A DNA stretch of 64,000 nt from Acorus gramineus (taxonomy: Eukaryota > Streptophyta > Magnoliopsida > Acorales > Acoraceae). The notes beneath the pieces were generated by a model. That model was not told the DNA's origin, made no database searches, and saw nothing but the letters and a program-made list of their open reading frames with translations. The stretch spans positions 3,162,001-3,226,000 of the forward strand of contig JAUJYN010000017.1 of the NCBI GenBank assembly GCA_030737835.1, in the 5' to 3' direction. Numbering within the stretch: the stretch's first letter is position 1; the number at the start of each line of letters is the position of its first letter. The position numbers were made by a program, and so were the translations under genes. Positions 11,930 to 24,557 of this stretch are shown here, piece by piece.

Positions 11930-12534
11930 ACCATCTCCCTCGCCTGGTCAAGCTCCATCCTCGTGGCCATCAACTCTCTCCGGGCCGCGCCTAGTTCCCT
12001 CACCAACTCAAGCTCACTCGGAAAACCATGGATGGAGGAGGAGCAGAGGAGGAAGAAGCACCGTCAGCCCTCGCCCTCGCCAACGCCTCCATCTGAACCT
12101 CAAGGACCCGAACCTGATCCTGAAAACGGCACCTCTGGATCCTCAAGCGCTCCACCTGACTGGTCCTCTCCACCTGACCGGTTCAACTTCTTCTCTCGCT
12201 CCATGTACTTCCAATCACCGATCAACTCTCGAAAGAGCACCTTGTAATCAGGACTGGTAGCCGCTATCACCGCCTCACCCAAGCCTGGGAGGCCCGTGAT
12301 CCACTCAACATCCTCAAGCGTCGGCATCACCGCGCCCGTGGGAAGGATGAAGGTGCAGCTCTCCGGATCCCACCTCTCCGCCAATGCCTCCAGATAAGGT
12401 CGGTGGACATGGAATAGCTCGATTAGGAAGAAGGAACGGAAGCCCGCTCCGTCCACCAAGTCCCTCTCCCCCTGCCCCAAGGTGGAGTACCACCTCTTCG
12501 TCCCGTGCCACAAGGCTCGAATATGGTTCGGCCA

Positions 12535-13065
12535 CTGAAGCAACGAAGAGAAAGGGTTAGTCTAAATAAAAGACATCCAAGGGGGTAAGAATTCTAAATC
12601 TAAAATTCATTCTAAACCATGCTTAGTAAAAAAAAAAAAAATCTCTCACTCAAAAATTTAAAGCATGAAATATATATATACCTAAAAGAAAATTCAAACT
12701 CCTTTACTACAAAACTTGTTCATATTATCACCCCTCCCCTTGTCCCACCGTGGTCCTCCTTATCATGCTCACATGCCATCATTTATCACACTTACATACC
12801 CTTAACATGATCACCATTATAAAAGCATATGAAAGATTGTCCCTCCCTTAAAAGTACACGCCACATATAAACCTACCATGATTACTTCTTAGACTCATGA
12901 AATACATGTAAACCCCACCATAGCCACTCATGCAAGACCAATCCTTTCTAAAGCCCAATGCTCACATCATTTTTACACTTAGAAAAAATAAACCATGCTA
13001 ATGAAATCCCACCATGATCATTTTTCCCATCTACACAAACAAGCATGCCTATTCAAGACACATAT
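12535..13065. other. AT-rich non-coding sequence upstream of the PMD exon
   Basis: On the minus strand this precedes the mobile-domain exon and ends at its acceptor-like site, so it is most simply an intron of that gene. It is AT-rich with no convincing coding frame. At 13066 it is cut by the start of a plus-strand LTR; CATAT at 13061-13065 would be that LTR's target duplication. Confidence 0.45.
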
Positions 13066-13639
13066 TGTTATGCCTGTGTCATTCATAGCCTTATTTTTCG
13101 ATAGGAGTCGCTAAAATTTTAGGCTTTAGCCATTTGCTAGAGATCAAGTACTTCGATTAAAAATCTAATGGTATATTATGGGTCCTGGTACTGTCTGATC
13201 CTACCCATAAAAATTTCATCAAATTCCGGTAACGTATCAGAAAACTATGCAGTTCTGAAACCCATCTGGGTTTGATCATTACTGGATTGTTGGGGGGGGG
13301 GGTGGACTATGACCAAGTCAAAGGAGACTTTGACCAAGTCAAAGAAGACCATTGACTAGGTCAAATGGTTTTGTCCTCTAGCTTGGTTGGGTTGACAAAG
13401 TCAAGTCTCACCAAACACCTTTTTTGCTATTAAATGTCCAAGTGTGTGTGTGTGTGAGTAAACCTCACTCTCCCTCCCTCTCCTTCTCACACGTCTCCCT
13501 CTCCATCTCTCTCTCCTTCCCTCTTTGTCTTGTGTTTAGAAAGAAAAGAAAAGAAAAAGAAAAGAAAATCAAGAAGGAAGAGGAGGTGCTTGAAGGAGTG
13601 CAAAGAAGGTGTGTGTGCTTGTGTGTTCATATATTGCTG
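13066..13639 (+). repeat. 5' part of an LTR (type b), interrupted by the LINE
   Basis: It starts TGTTATGCCTGTGTC, the same 5' end as the LTRs of the 21765-34000 element. It carries the TTGAC cluster (about 13305-13410) and a CT-rich leader, then stops at the T-run that is the poly-A tail of the minus-strand LINE. The remainder of this LTR is not seen in the window and should lie beyond the LINE's 5' end. Confidence 0.75.
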
Positions 13640-14979
13640 TTTTTTTTTTTGTGGGTAAATGAACTCTTTGTATTACTATTAAATAACTACATCTTGTGTA
13701 CAAAAAGGGACTTTCAGAATTGTACAAAATTACAAGTCAAAATTCCTCCCAGGTTCTTAAACAAGAACATGGAGGAGGAAGCTAACTATGTGAAATCCTA
13801 GTGTAACTCTCCCCTGCAGCATCTCTGCCAATGATGGCTTGCAAATCAGATCCAATATTGTAAGGTTTGATTATGGTGCTGCCCACCGACATCATGAGGG
13901 CCGCGAGATAGTCCGCAGTCTGATTCCCCTCTCTGAAAACATGCGAGACCTCCCATGCAGTCAAGGAGTCGAGGATAGATTGTAGTTCTCTTGATGTTCG
14001 CATAGCCCGCCACAACACCTTACCTTGTCCACGAGTCCAAGCCACCGCCGTGGCTGAATCGCTTTCCAACTGCACTTTGAGGATACCCAGAGTTTGACAA
14101 AGCTGAAGGCCCTCCAAAATGGCTTTGTACTCAAGGATGTTGATAGAGGATAGTCGACTCTCCTGAATAGCAGCAGCTCGAAGGAGAGAACCTCAGCAGT
14201 TTCTAATGATGGCCCCATACCCTGCTCTATCCTCCGCGAGGGATCCATCTGAATTCGATTTGTGCCATCCTATTGGTGGACGATCCCATTGAACATCAGT
14301 TTGTGTTAGCTCCAAAAAGGAAATAGAAACACCCCAGTTGGAGGAGAGTTGTTGGATGTACTCAGATGGTGCCTCCTTAAGCATTTTCCCATGGAAAATA
14401 GATTGGATCTTCTGACACATCAGTTGGAATACTTGCCGCTCGTGTTGCTCCTTCTGCTGAAATAGATGGCAACAACGCTCTTTCCAAATGCACCAAATCG
14501 TGGTGGAGAAAGCCACCTGCATGATATGCCTTGGAGCACCCACTGGGAAGGTTTTGTCCAGCCATTCCAAAAAGCCATGCAAAGAAGGAGCCCATTCTTT
14601 CTTTTTTGCCATCTTTCTAATCACCAGAGTCCAGAGAAAAGCTCCATATGAGCAGTGGAGAAAGAGGTGGTCGATTGACTCAGCCTCTGCCTTACACATG
14701 GGGCAACGAACCACTCTCACTAACCCTTTCCTCTGCAAAGAAACTAGTGTAGGAGATTTCCCCATTAGAGCTAGCCAACTGCAGACCGAAAACACAGGGG
14801 GCTGGAACTTTTGCCATACCCAAGAGCACCACTTGGGTTAAACTTGTCTGTGACGAAGAAAATTCCACCCTGATGAGGTACTTAGATTGCCAGTGATGGA
14901 GTGGGGCCAAATGAGACAGTCTTCACCACTACCTCCACATTCTTGCTCTAAGATTTCTTCCCAAATTTTAGACCAATCT
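13639..14979 (-). mobile_element. L1-type LINE, 3' part (zinc-binding and RNase H domains, poly-A tail)
   Basis: This is the last piece of a minus-strand LINE. Reading downward from 14979 it encodes the end of the linker (IWEEILEQE, DCLIWPHSITGNLS), then the reverse-transcriptase zinc-binding domain with VVRCPMCKAEAESIDHLF (about 14640-14720). RNase H follows, with catalytic-type motifs SNSDGSLAED near 14250, LESDSATAVAW near 14050 and FREGNQTADYLAAL near 13900. A stop lies near 14837 and a frameshift near 14200, so it is dead. Coding ends at about 13800, followed by a short 3' UTR and the poly-A tail, seen as the T-run at 13640-13650. Plant L1 elements with an RNase H tail have this order. 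Confidence 0.9.
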
Positions 14980-15641
14980 TGTCACGCCCCAGGGCGGCCG
15001 TCCCCGAGACGTGGCAATAATGAAATATCATCTATCAATACCTGAGGTCAACAAAGACTCCAACAACAACACACAAGGTGGCAAAGCAATGATAATGATA
15101 ACTGACTGAAAAGCGAAAGCATAAGATATCAACAATGTCTGTAAACCAAAAACATTATTACAGACTCGAATACACAATCACTGTCCTGTGAGAGCAGAGT
15201 CTAGACCAAATAAAATACAACCTGTGCCACACGCACGATTTACAATACATAAAATGACTCTAGGACTGTTGACAGCCTCGCACTCGCCACCCGCCGGAAG
15301 AACGCTCCACGCCCATAAGACCACGCCACAGGAAAGCTCCAGCTCCACGCCCAACACTGCCCCTGAAAAGAAACAGTATGCGAGGGGTGAGCTACAAGCT
15401 CAGTGAGTGGCTGGAAACCAATCACCATACAACAGTTCAATACATAAACAATTTCCTTTCAAGGAAAACATGGGTGGAAACCCATGGATAACAGGGTCAC
15501 GCGGCGGCGCGACCAACCTCACCCTCACCCTCACTCCCGGAGAAAGACTCTTGGGACTTTTGGGGAGAGACCATACCATTGGTCGAAGAGACGCGGAATT
15601 ACTGGTCCACACAATACTACTGAATCACCAACCTCACCCTC

Positions 15642-18600
15642 TGTCACGCCCCAGGGCGGCCGTCCCCGAGACGTGGCAATAATAAAATATCAGCTATCAA
15701 TACCTGAGGTCAATAAAGACTCCAACAACAATACACGAGGTGGCAAAGCAAGATATTGATAACTGACTGAAAAGCGAAAGCATAATATATAAACAATGTC
15801 TGTAAATCAAAAACATTATTACAGACTCGAATACACAATCACTGTCCTGTGAGAGCCAAGTCTAGACCAAGTAAATACAACCTGTACCACATGCACGAAT
15901 TACAATATATACAATGACTCTAGGACTGCTGACACCCTCGCACTCGCCACCCGCTGGAAGAACGCTCCACGCCCATAAGACCACGCCACAGGGAAGCTCC
16001 AACTCCACGCCCAACACTGCCCCTGAAAAGAAACAGTATGCGAGGGTGAGCTACAAGCTCAGTGAGTGGCTGGAAACCAATCACCATACTACAGTTCAAT
16101 ACATATACACTTTCCTTTCAAGGAAAACATGGGTGGAAACCCATGGATAACAGGGTCACGCGGCAGCGCGACCAACCTCACCCTCACCCTCACTCCCGGA
16201 GGGAGACTCTTGGGACTTTTGGGGAGAGACCATACCGTCGGTCGAGGAGACCCGGGATTACTGGCCTACACAACACTACTGGATCATCTACATCTAGATA
16301 ATTGCTCAAACGATGCCTTTAAACATCGATACAAGACCGGACCCAACAACTATGGGAACGGTCGAACAACGAATGGGTCACGCGGCGATATTCTTCACCT
16401 CATCCTCACCCTCACCCTTTAGGGGTGACATAGGACTTTTGGAAGAGATTTAGACTGCTCTACACCCTTGGTCCACCGGTAGCCTCTCCCACACTCCGTA
16501 GCCTCTACCTGGTATACTCCCACGATCAGCACCCTCCGACGCATCGGAGGTACCTACAGATGGGAGCCCTCTGTCAGGACAGCTTTCCAACGTCGGGGAG
16601 TCCCTACTCGGATCCAACGAAGGGGAGAACGATTCCCACGCTCGCAACATCATTCGTTAACCCTCTCCCGGGTAGTATCTACAACCCGATCTCCTCAACT
16701 CACCGCTCTACACCCTTGGTCCACCGGTAGCCTCTCCCACACTCCGTAGCCTCTACCTGGTATACTCCCACGATCAGCACCCTCCGACACATCGGAGGTA
16801 CCTACAGATGGGAGCCCTCTGTCAGGACAGCTTTCCAACACCGGGGAGTCCCTACTCGGATCCAACAAAGGGGAGAACGATCCCATGTTCGCAAAGCGAA
16901 CCCAATGGAAAACAACTACTCTCGATACTCACTTATCGAGATATCAAAACACAGGCATAACAACAATCTATGCAACACACTCATATTAACCTCAAAATAT
17001 ATAAAGTCCCTAAACGGGAGTAACTGTACAAGCTAGTGGGTCATAACATCGCCGACCCACCTCACCCTCACCCTCACCCTTTAGGGGTGACATGGGCCTT
17101 TTGGGACAGACTAGGCTGCTCTCCACCCTTGGTCCACCGGTAGCCTCTCCCACACTCCGTAGCCTCTACCTGGTATACTCCCACGATCAGCACCCTCCGA
17201 CGCATCGGAGGTACCTACAGATGGGAGCCCTCTGTCAGGACAGCTTTCCAACGCCGGGGAGTCCCTACTCGGATCCAACGAAGGGGAGAAAACGGCCTAC
17301 TCACACGGATACGATCCTCTTGGATCCGTCGACAACGATTTCTAACACTACTAATGTCATGAATTCTCAAGAATTCCTCCAGGGCGCATAACTAAGATGC
17401 GGGGAAACATATATTATAACAACAAGGTTATAATATTCTCTAAGGCATGCTCATAACAATATATTCTCATTTGATTTAAATAAATTAAACTAAATGGGAA
17501 ACATGCGTAGATCGAGGCTTTTCAATCATGGGACATGGTGTCTAGGCATGTATGGGCCTCTATACATGAATCATGGATGTATATCCCTATCATATAATGT
17601 CTAACAAGGCATGGTTATATCATAGCAAACATGCATTAACATGGTTTTTCATATTATAGCTAGGGGGCCCCATCGATGCGCGACACGCGTCTACGCGCGT
17701 CGAGCGCATCCCTAGAGAGGGGGGGGGATTGGAATCGAACCACTCACCTTACAACCCGGGACCTCGCGCATCCCATCCGACGAGATCTGCAAGGTAGGGG
17801 CATCCAATTTGGTGAGTAACAACACAATTTACACATAGAAATCATTAGAAATACCAAATACTCGGACAAGCATGCATACGGACTTGCACGCATGCGAGCA
17901 CGCACGTTCGCACGCGAGTCCGAGTGCCCCGACATCTACCCGAACCCTCGGGCAGCCACACGCATGGCCCCCCGCATGCGCACGCACGCATACGCATGCA
18001 CGCACGCGCCCCAGCACCCTCGGCGCACTGCCGCGCGCTTGCCCGCGCGCCCAGACGCGCTGCCGCACCCGCGCGCACGCTCGCACGCACCTGCGCGCAC
18101 TGCGCGTCCAGCCCGCTCGCCCTCGCTTGCACTGCGCGCCTGTGCAGAACCCCGCGCATGCCCCAGCACGCGCACGCACGCGCATGCACGCGCGCGCGCG
18201 CACTGGCCCCCAGCCCCGCGCTCAGGCGCATGCCCAGGCGCACTGCCCCGCGTGCGCGCACGCTCTTGCGCGCCCGTGCCCACTCGCACGCACGCCTCAC
18301 GCGCACTCCCGTTCGCGCCAGCGCCCGCGCCCGCGTGCCCACTCCGCCTGCCAGCGCCCTCCTACGTGCGCGCCTGCGTGCGCATGGGCGCAGACAACTC
18401 CCAATGCGCGCCCAGCCAACCCTAACCCCATTTTAACCCTCCCCAACCCCTCACACACACTCTAACCCATATGCATAGCATGCATGAACACCCTAACAGC
18501 CCCCTATGCCATGAAAACCAAGAAAAGAAGAGGGAGAGCTAACTTTTGGAGGGAAAAGAAAGGGGGAGGTTCGGGGGACCTCGACGCACCCGCGACCACC

Positions 18601-19366
18601 TCAACCGCCACCACTAACACCACCACCTTCAGCCTCTCCTCAGCCTCTTTCTTGGCTGCAAATCAGGGGGGGAGAACAAGATATGAGAGGGTGCGTGAGA
18701 GAGAGGAGATCAACAACTACAATACATGCACAAACACTCACTTGCACATGCACCTTCTCCTTCTCTTCTCTTTGAGGAGTTTCCACAAACATATGGGGAG
18801 GGGATGAAAAAGAGAGAAGAGGAAGCCAAGAATGGTAGGCGTGGGAGTGAGAGAGAGAGAGAGGGAGAGAAGATATTTTGCCCACATAAATATCTAAAGA
18901 GGGATGGAAATGACCATTTCATCCCTGACATAGAAATTCTGCACATGTTTCACTAGAACAGCCATAACTTCCTCAATGTAGCTCCGAATTGCACAATTCA
19001 AATTCCGTTGGAAAGCCAAGAAGATTATCTACAACTTTCAGGTTTATGCCAAGATAAAATAATCCCTGCAGCTATTCCAAAATTAGAGCTAAACATAGAA
19101 CAGGGCTTCTACCATAGTTTTTCATTCCCGTGGTATACTTGGAAAAATACCCATAACTTTTACTACATGAATCCAGTTGATCTAATTCTACTTTTGTACG
19201 AAAGCTAACTCAAAGTGGAGCATCTCATAATAAAATCATATATAAACCTCTTCATCTTGGATTTTAACAAAATCAAATCCAAATACCAAATCGGGAATAC
19301 ATAACTTCTAGAAAAAAAATTATGTAGCCAAATTTTCAGAGTGCTTCAAATGACACAGGCACAACA
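15642..19366 (-). repeat. solo LTR (type c), nested in another LTR
   Basis: On the minus strand it runs from TGTTGTGCCTGTGTC (ending at 19366) to GGGGCGTGACA (starting at 15642), about 3.7 kb without internal region. The host LTR resumes at 19367 with CTCACTCCTGGAGGGAGAC, matching the point where it was cut at 15641. Because the site lies in an ACCCTC repeat, the target duplication cannot be read with certainty. Confidence 0.82.
16457..16880. repeat. tandem duplication inside LTR (248 bp period)
   Basis: The module starting GCTCTACACCCTTGG and running through GGAGGTACCTACAGATGG to CGGATCCAACRAAGGGG begins at 16457 and again at 16705. A third, diverged copy starts at 17118. Confidence 0.75.
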
Positions 19367-21531
19367 CTCACTCCTGGAGGGAGACTCTTGGGTCTCTTGG
19401 GGAGAGACCATACCGTTGGTCGACGAGACCTGGAATTACTGGTCTACACAACGCTACTGAAACATCTACATCGGGATAACTGCCCAACGATGTCTTTGAA
19501 CATCGATACGCAACTGGACCCAACAACTATGGGAACAGACGAACAACGAATGGGTCACGCGGCGACGTGTCTTCACCTCATCCTCACCCTCACCCCTTAG
19601 AGGTGACATAGGACTTTTGGAAGAGACTTAGACTGCTCTACACCCTTGGTCCACCGGTAGCCCTTTCCCCGGGTAGTCACTACCTTGTATACTCCCACGA
19701 TCAGTACGCTTCCAAACGCCTCGGTGGTACCTACGGATGGGAGCCCTCTGTCAGGACAGCTACAACCCGGGCCTCTTCAACATGGACGACATTGGGAGTA
19801 AACATTCCATGTTCGCAAGGCGAACCCAATGGAAAACAACTACTCTTCATAATCACATATCGATGACATCAAATACTATTGTACTCCCACACGGTTGCGT
19901 CACTCGAACACAAGGGGGTTGCCTCTGCTCTCACGCAGAAATAATCCCAAGGCATACCCCAACAGGCAGTTCATATACACGCCTAACACGGGTAGGCCTA
20001 GCTTAATGCCACAACTACCGACTTAACAAAACCGATAAGAGAATGAATTCTCCTAAATTCCAATCAAATGAATCACTCAGATGCAAGGGGACGATTACAT
20101 TCCTAGCGCTCTATATAATAGGGTACAACCCGATAGCAGGTCATACCCACGCCTTTTTCATATAGGCCTAATCAGTTTTAACATGCGCATAATTACTACA
20201 GGAGGATTCTATCACTAAAGGAACTTGATCCACATGCACAATAACCTATGCTTAACTATAGGGGGGTTCTCCCTAACATGAGTATATGGCATAAACAACA
20301 CATCATGCAACATACATACAAGGCAAGGCCTAACTACACATGCATATGAGGGCACTAATCGTATAAACATACAAAATATACTCTAACATGCGTTGGATAT
20401 CACCAACTTAAAAGAAAGGGTCAAGCGCGATCTCGCGCACTAACAGGTGCATGCCAATATTCCAAACGAACCTGAGTCGAGTAGGAAATCGCATCTACTT
20501 ACTCCGTTCGTTCAGAGGGAGAGGGCGAGAGAGATCATCATCTCATGAAGCTGGTCATAGCTTTGCCCCATTAGCACGGACGCAACAACTACACCACACC
20601 CTCGAGTCTTATCGCAAGGGAATATTAGGCAGGTGCCCGTTATTAACCCAGACTTAATCATACTGGATATTCCAATTAATATGGTGGGAGTAGTATTACA
20701 ATACTACCTAAGGCATGCCATATTCTATACATCCATACACATTACCAAAAATACATGCCCATACTAGAGGGGCTCATGCAACACAATCATTCATACATGA
20801 ATACAATACATGTATATAAGCCTAGCATGCAAGATATCTACATATTATAGCTTAAGCATGGCCATACTACTTATCTACACAAGTAGTATAGCTAAGATGC
20901 CCCATCGATGCGCGACGCGCGACTACGCGCGTCGAGCGCATCCCGAGGGGGGGGGATTGGACCAAACCACTCACCGTAACCCGGGACCTCGCGCATCCCT
21001 TTTGACAAGATCTGCATTGTAAGGGCATCAAATTTGGTGACTGACATCATAATATAACACATAGAAATCACTAGAATTACCAAAGACTTAGACATGCACG
21101 CATACGGGCTCGCACGCATGCGAGCACGCGCGTACGCACGCATGCCCAAGTGCCCCAGCACCTACCCGAGCCCCAGGGCAGCCCTGCGCATGCCCCAGCA
21201 CGCGCACGCACGCCCACGCACGCATGTGCGCGCACTGGCACCCTGCCGCATGCCCAGGCGCATGCCCAGACTCACTGCCCCGCACGCGCGCACACTCGCG
21301 CGCGCCCGCCCTGCGCGAGCTGCCAGCGCCTGCTCCCACCCGCGCGCCGGCTCCGCGCGTACCCGCGCGCCGCGCGCACGCGCACGTGCCCGCCTGCGCC
21401 TGCCAGTGCCCCTCTGCGCGCGCGTCTGCGCGTGCACGCGCGCAGACAATTCCCTGCGCGCGCGTCTGCGCGTGCACGCGCGTAGACAATTCCCTGCGCG
21501 CGCCCAGCCATTTTTAACCCCTTTTTAACTT

Positions 21532-21764
21532 AATCTGGCGGCCACCAGTCAGGCTTAACCCAACTCCCTACATTGAAGAGCTGTGCCACAGTGTAAGAAG
21601 GATTAGGGGGGCCAATTAATTGAGTGCGCTATTGCAATGAAGACACTTTGAGCCAAGGGTCAAGCCAAACTCTAGCTTGATCCCCCGAGAAAAGGAGAAT
21701 TTGCACTTCCGGTTGTATCCAAGTCCAAGAAGAAAGAATGTGGGGCCAAGCCCATGACCCGGAC
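21532..21764 (-). mobile_element. L1-type LINE, linker piece
   Basis: On the minus strand it encodes SWAWPHILSSW, then DQARVWLDPWLKVSSLQ and TVAQLFNVGSWVKPDWWPPD. This matches the typical plant LINE stretch between reverse transcriptase and the zinc-binding domain (VWxDPWL and a following W-rich segment). One in-frame stop lies near 21625. It continues the frame of 34001-34514 on one side and of 13639-14979 on the other, with target duplications CGGAC/CGGAT and AATCT at the cuts. Confidence 0.85.
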
Positions 21765-21991
21765 TGTCACGCCCCTGGGCGGCCGTCCCCGTGACGCGGT
21801 AATATATAAAGTATCAGCTATCAAGTACAAGAGGTCAATAATGACTCCAATAAATAACACACAAGCTGGAAAGCAATGATAACTGATAACTCAACTGAAA
21901 AGCGAAAGCATAAAAAATATCAATAAGTCTGTAAACTAAAAATATCATTACAGACTCGAATATACAATCAATGTCCAGTGAGAACCAAGTT

Positions 21992-24557
21992 TGTAATATA
22001 TGTGTCACTTTTAGCCTTTTGGTCACCTTTGGGACATTTCTAGTAGTTTTCCAACTTTTTCTTTTTCGATCGGAACCGCTAAAATTCTGGACTTTTAGCT
22101 ATCTGCATGAGCTCGAGAACTCCGATTGAAAATCTAACTGCACATTATGTGTCCTGGTGCCATTTTGAACCACTCACGAAAATTTCATCGAATTCCGGTA
22201 ACGTTTTAGAATTTGGCAGTTCCGAATCGTATCCGGGTTTTGACCGAGTGGGAATGTCAAAGGGGGGACTTGACCAAGTCAAAGAAGACTTGGACCAAGT
22301 CAAATTTGACCATTGACTTGGTCAAATAGTTTTGTTTTTTTGTGTGGTTGGGTTGACTCAAAGTCAATCCCCACCAACCCTAATAGTTCTCTAAGTGTGT
22401 GAGTGTGTGTGTGTGTGTGTGTGTGTTACTATACCTAGGCGTCCCCCTTCATCTTCATCTCCATCTCTCACTCACTCCATGACTCACCCCCTCTTCTTCC
22501 TTTGTTCCATTAGAGGTAGTAGAAGAAGAAGAAGAAGAAAACCCTAGAAAGGGAAAAGAAAGGTAAGAGTGTGATCTACCTTTGCATGGTGTTTGTTTTG
22601 TTTTCCCTTTTCTCTATCTCCCTCTCATGGCTTCCCCCACCCCTGTTTTCAGCCATTTTTAGGGCTTGAGAGTGGCTGAGGAGGTGGTGGCGTTGGTGGT
22701 GGCGAAGGGTGGTTTGGTGCGCAAAGGGCACCCGAGTTTTTCCCCCCTTGTTCTTCCTCTCCTTGGGTAAGTCCTCCTCCTCCCTTAGCTTTGTTTAGAT
22801 GATTGTTAGGGTGTTTAAGTGGTCATGCATGCCTTGCATGGGTGGTAGGGGGTGTGGGTGGGCTGAGGAGGGGGTGGGAAGGGTTCGGGCTCGCGCGCTG
22901 AGCCATCCGCGCGCGTCTGCGCGCGCAGACGGGCGCGCTGGCGGGTGCGCGCGCGTACGCGTGGACGCGCGGGCGTGCGCGCAGTGCGCGGGCGTGCGCG
23001 CAGTGCTGCGCGCACGCGGCAACGCGTCTGGGCGCGCGGGCAGGGGCGCGGCAGTGCGCCCGGGGCGCTGGGGCGCATGCGTGCGTGCGCGTGCGGGGGG
23101 CCATGCGTGTGGCTGCCCGAGGGTTCGGGTGGGTGTCAGGGCACTTGGACTCGCGTGCGTACGTGCGTGCTCGCATTCGTGCGAGTCCGTATGCATGGTT
23201 GTCCGAGTATTGGGTATTTCTAGTAAATTTTCATGTGTATTTGTGTAGTTACTCACCATATTGAATGCCCATGTCTTGCAGATCTTGGCGAGCGGTCACG
23301 CAACGACCCGGGTTTCGGTGAGTGGGTCAATCCAACCCAGTAGGGAGGCGTTCGATGCACGTAGGCGTGCATTGCCCTCCCCTGGGGCACCATAATTGTA
23401 TATTAACTTGTGATAAATGAAAAACTATGCAATGCATGTCTTAATATGATGTAACCATGCCATATTAGACTTTGTATGCTAGGGATATGCATCCATATAT
23501 CATGTATAGAGGCCCATAAATGCCTAGACACCATGTCCCATGATTGGAAAGCCCCGATCTATGCATGTTTGCCATTTAATTTAATTTAATTAAATCAAAA
23601 TGAGAGCATATTGTTATAAGCATGCCTTAGAGAATATTATAACCTAGTTGTTATAATATATGTTTCCCCGCATCTTAGTTATGCGCCCTGGAGGAATTCT
23701 TGAGAATTCATGACATTAGTAGTGTTACAATCGTTGTCGACGGATCCAAGAGGATCGTATCCGTGTGGGTAGGCTGTTTTCTCCCCTTCGTTGGATCCGA
23801 GTAGGGACTTCTCGATGTTGGAAAGCTGTCATGACAGAGGGCTCCCATCTGTAGGTACCTCCGATGCGTCGGACAGTGCTGATCGTGGGAGTATACCAGG
23901 TAGAGGCTATGGAGTGTGGGAGAGGCTACCGGGTGGACAAAGGGTGGAGAGCAGTCTAGTCTGTCCCAAAAGGCCCATGTCACCCCTTAAAGGGTGAGGG
24001 TGAGGGTGGGGTGGGTCGGCGATGTTACGACCCACTAGCTTGTGTAGTTACTCCCGTTTAGGGACTATAATTATTTAAGGTTAATATGAGTTGTGTTGCA
24101 TAGATTGTGCCATTCACTGAGCGTGTGGCTCACCCCTCGCATATTCTTTTCCTCCAGTTGTATCTGAGTTGGATCTGAAGGAGGAGCTCCCCGAGGCATC
24201 ACAGCAGTAGCGGAGCAGCGTCACGTTTTGGGTTCTGCGAGTGAGAGGCCATCAGCATCCCCTTCTTGCTTGTATGTATTGTTATCCGTGCTTGGGCACA
24301 ACACTTGTATTTGGATGTCATTGTTTATATTGGCTCTCACAGGACAGTTGATTATGTATTCGGGTCTGTAATATGTCTTTGAATTACAGACTCAGTCGTT
24401 TAAGCTTCCGCTATATGTATGTATATTATGTCAGCTACATTATTGATTGTGTTGTCACTCTTGATGTTGTTTAGAGTATTTTATTGATCTCCTGTATCGA
24501 CTGCTGATATTATATATATTTGCCACGTATCGGGGACGGCCGCCCTGGGGCGTGACA
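21992..24557 (+). repeat. solo LTR (type a), nested in a minus-strand LTR
   Basis: It starts TGTAATATATGTGTCAC and ends GGGGCGTGACA, 2566 bp. The flanks are AAGTT (21987-21991) and AAGTC (24558-24562), a 5-bp target duplication with one change; the undisturbed site in the sister LTR reads CCAAGTCTAGTCC. The full leader is present: TTGAC cluster at 22245-22370, donor-like GGGTAAG near 22765, GC-rich tract 22885-23170, CTTGCAG near 23280 and CCTCCAG near 24155. Confidence 0.9.

Larger units (their letters stand above)
8652..12534 (-). pseudogene. plant mobile domain plus coiled-coil exon, decayed
   Basis: The minus-strand frame from about 12534 down to 11931 encodes a segment typical of the plant mobile domain: YLEALAERWDPESCTFILP followed by TLEDVEWITGLPGLGEAV. 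This domain is found in MAIN/MAIL host proteins and in some plant transposons. Downstream comes a charged, heptad-like stretch (ELVRELGAARRELMA, then RAEEEIVRLRSEMVSREEE) that continues on the far side of the solo LTR at 9327-11930, so one exon was split by that insertion. The exon appears bounded by a pyrimidine-rich acceptor (ending CTTCAG at 12535) and a CAAG|GTATGC donor at 8652/8651, giving about 1.27 kb once the insertion is set aside. Stop codons interrupt the coiled-coil part (for example near 9200 and 9100), and the frame changes between 12100 and 11990. It could be a dead host gene or cargo of an unrecognised transposon. Only this exon is visible. Confidence 0.6.
14980..21531 (-). 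mobile_element. minus-strand LTR insertion in the LINE, right end non-canonical
   Basis: The left edge is the LTR 3' terminus in reverse (TGTCACGCCCCAGG at 14980). The flanking bases AATCT at 14975-14979 recur exactly at 21532-21536, and the LINE frame continues across the two flanks, so the borders are well supported. The block holds LTR sequence only (no gag or pol) and is itself interrupted by another LTR at 15642-19366. At the right edge the LTR stops near the start of its leader (TTTTTAACCCCTTTTTAACTT) rather than at a terminal dinucleotide. Confidence 0.75.
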
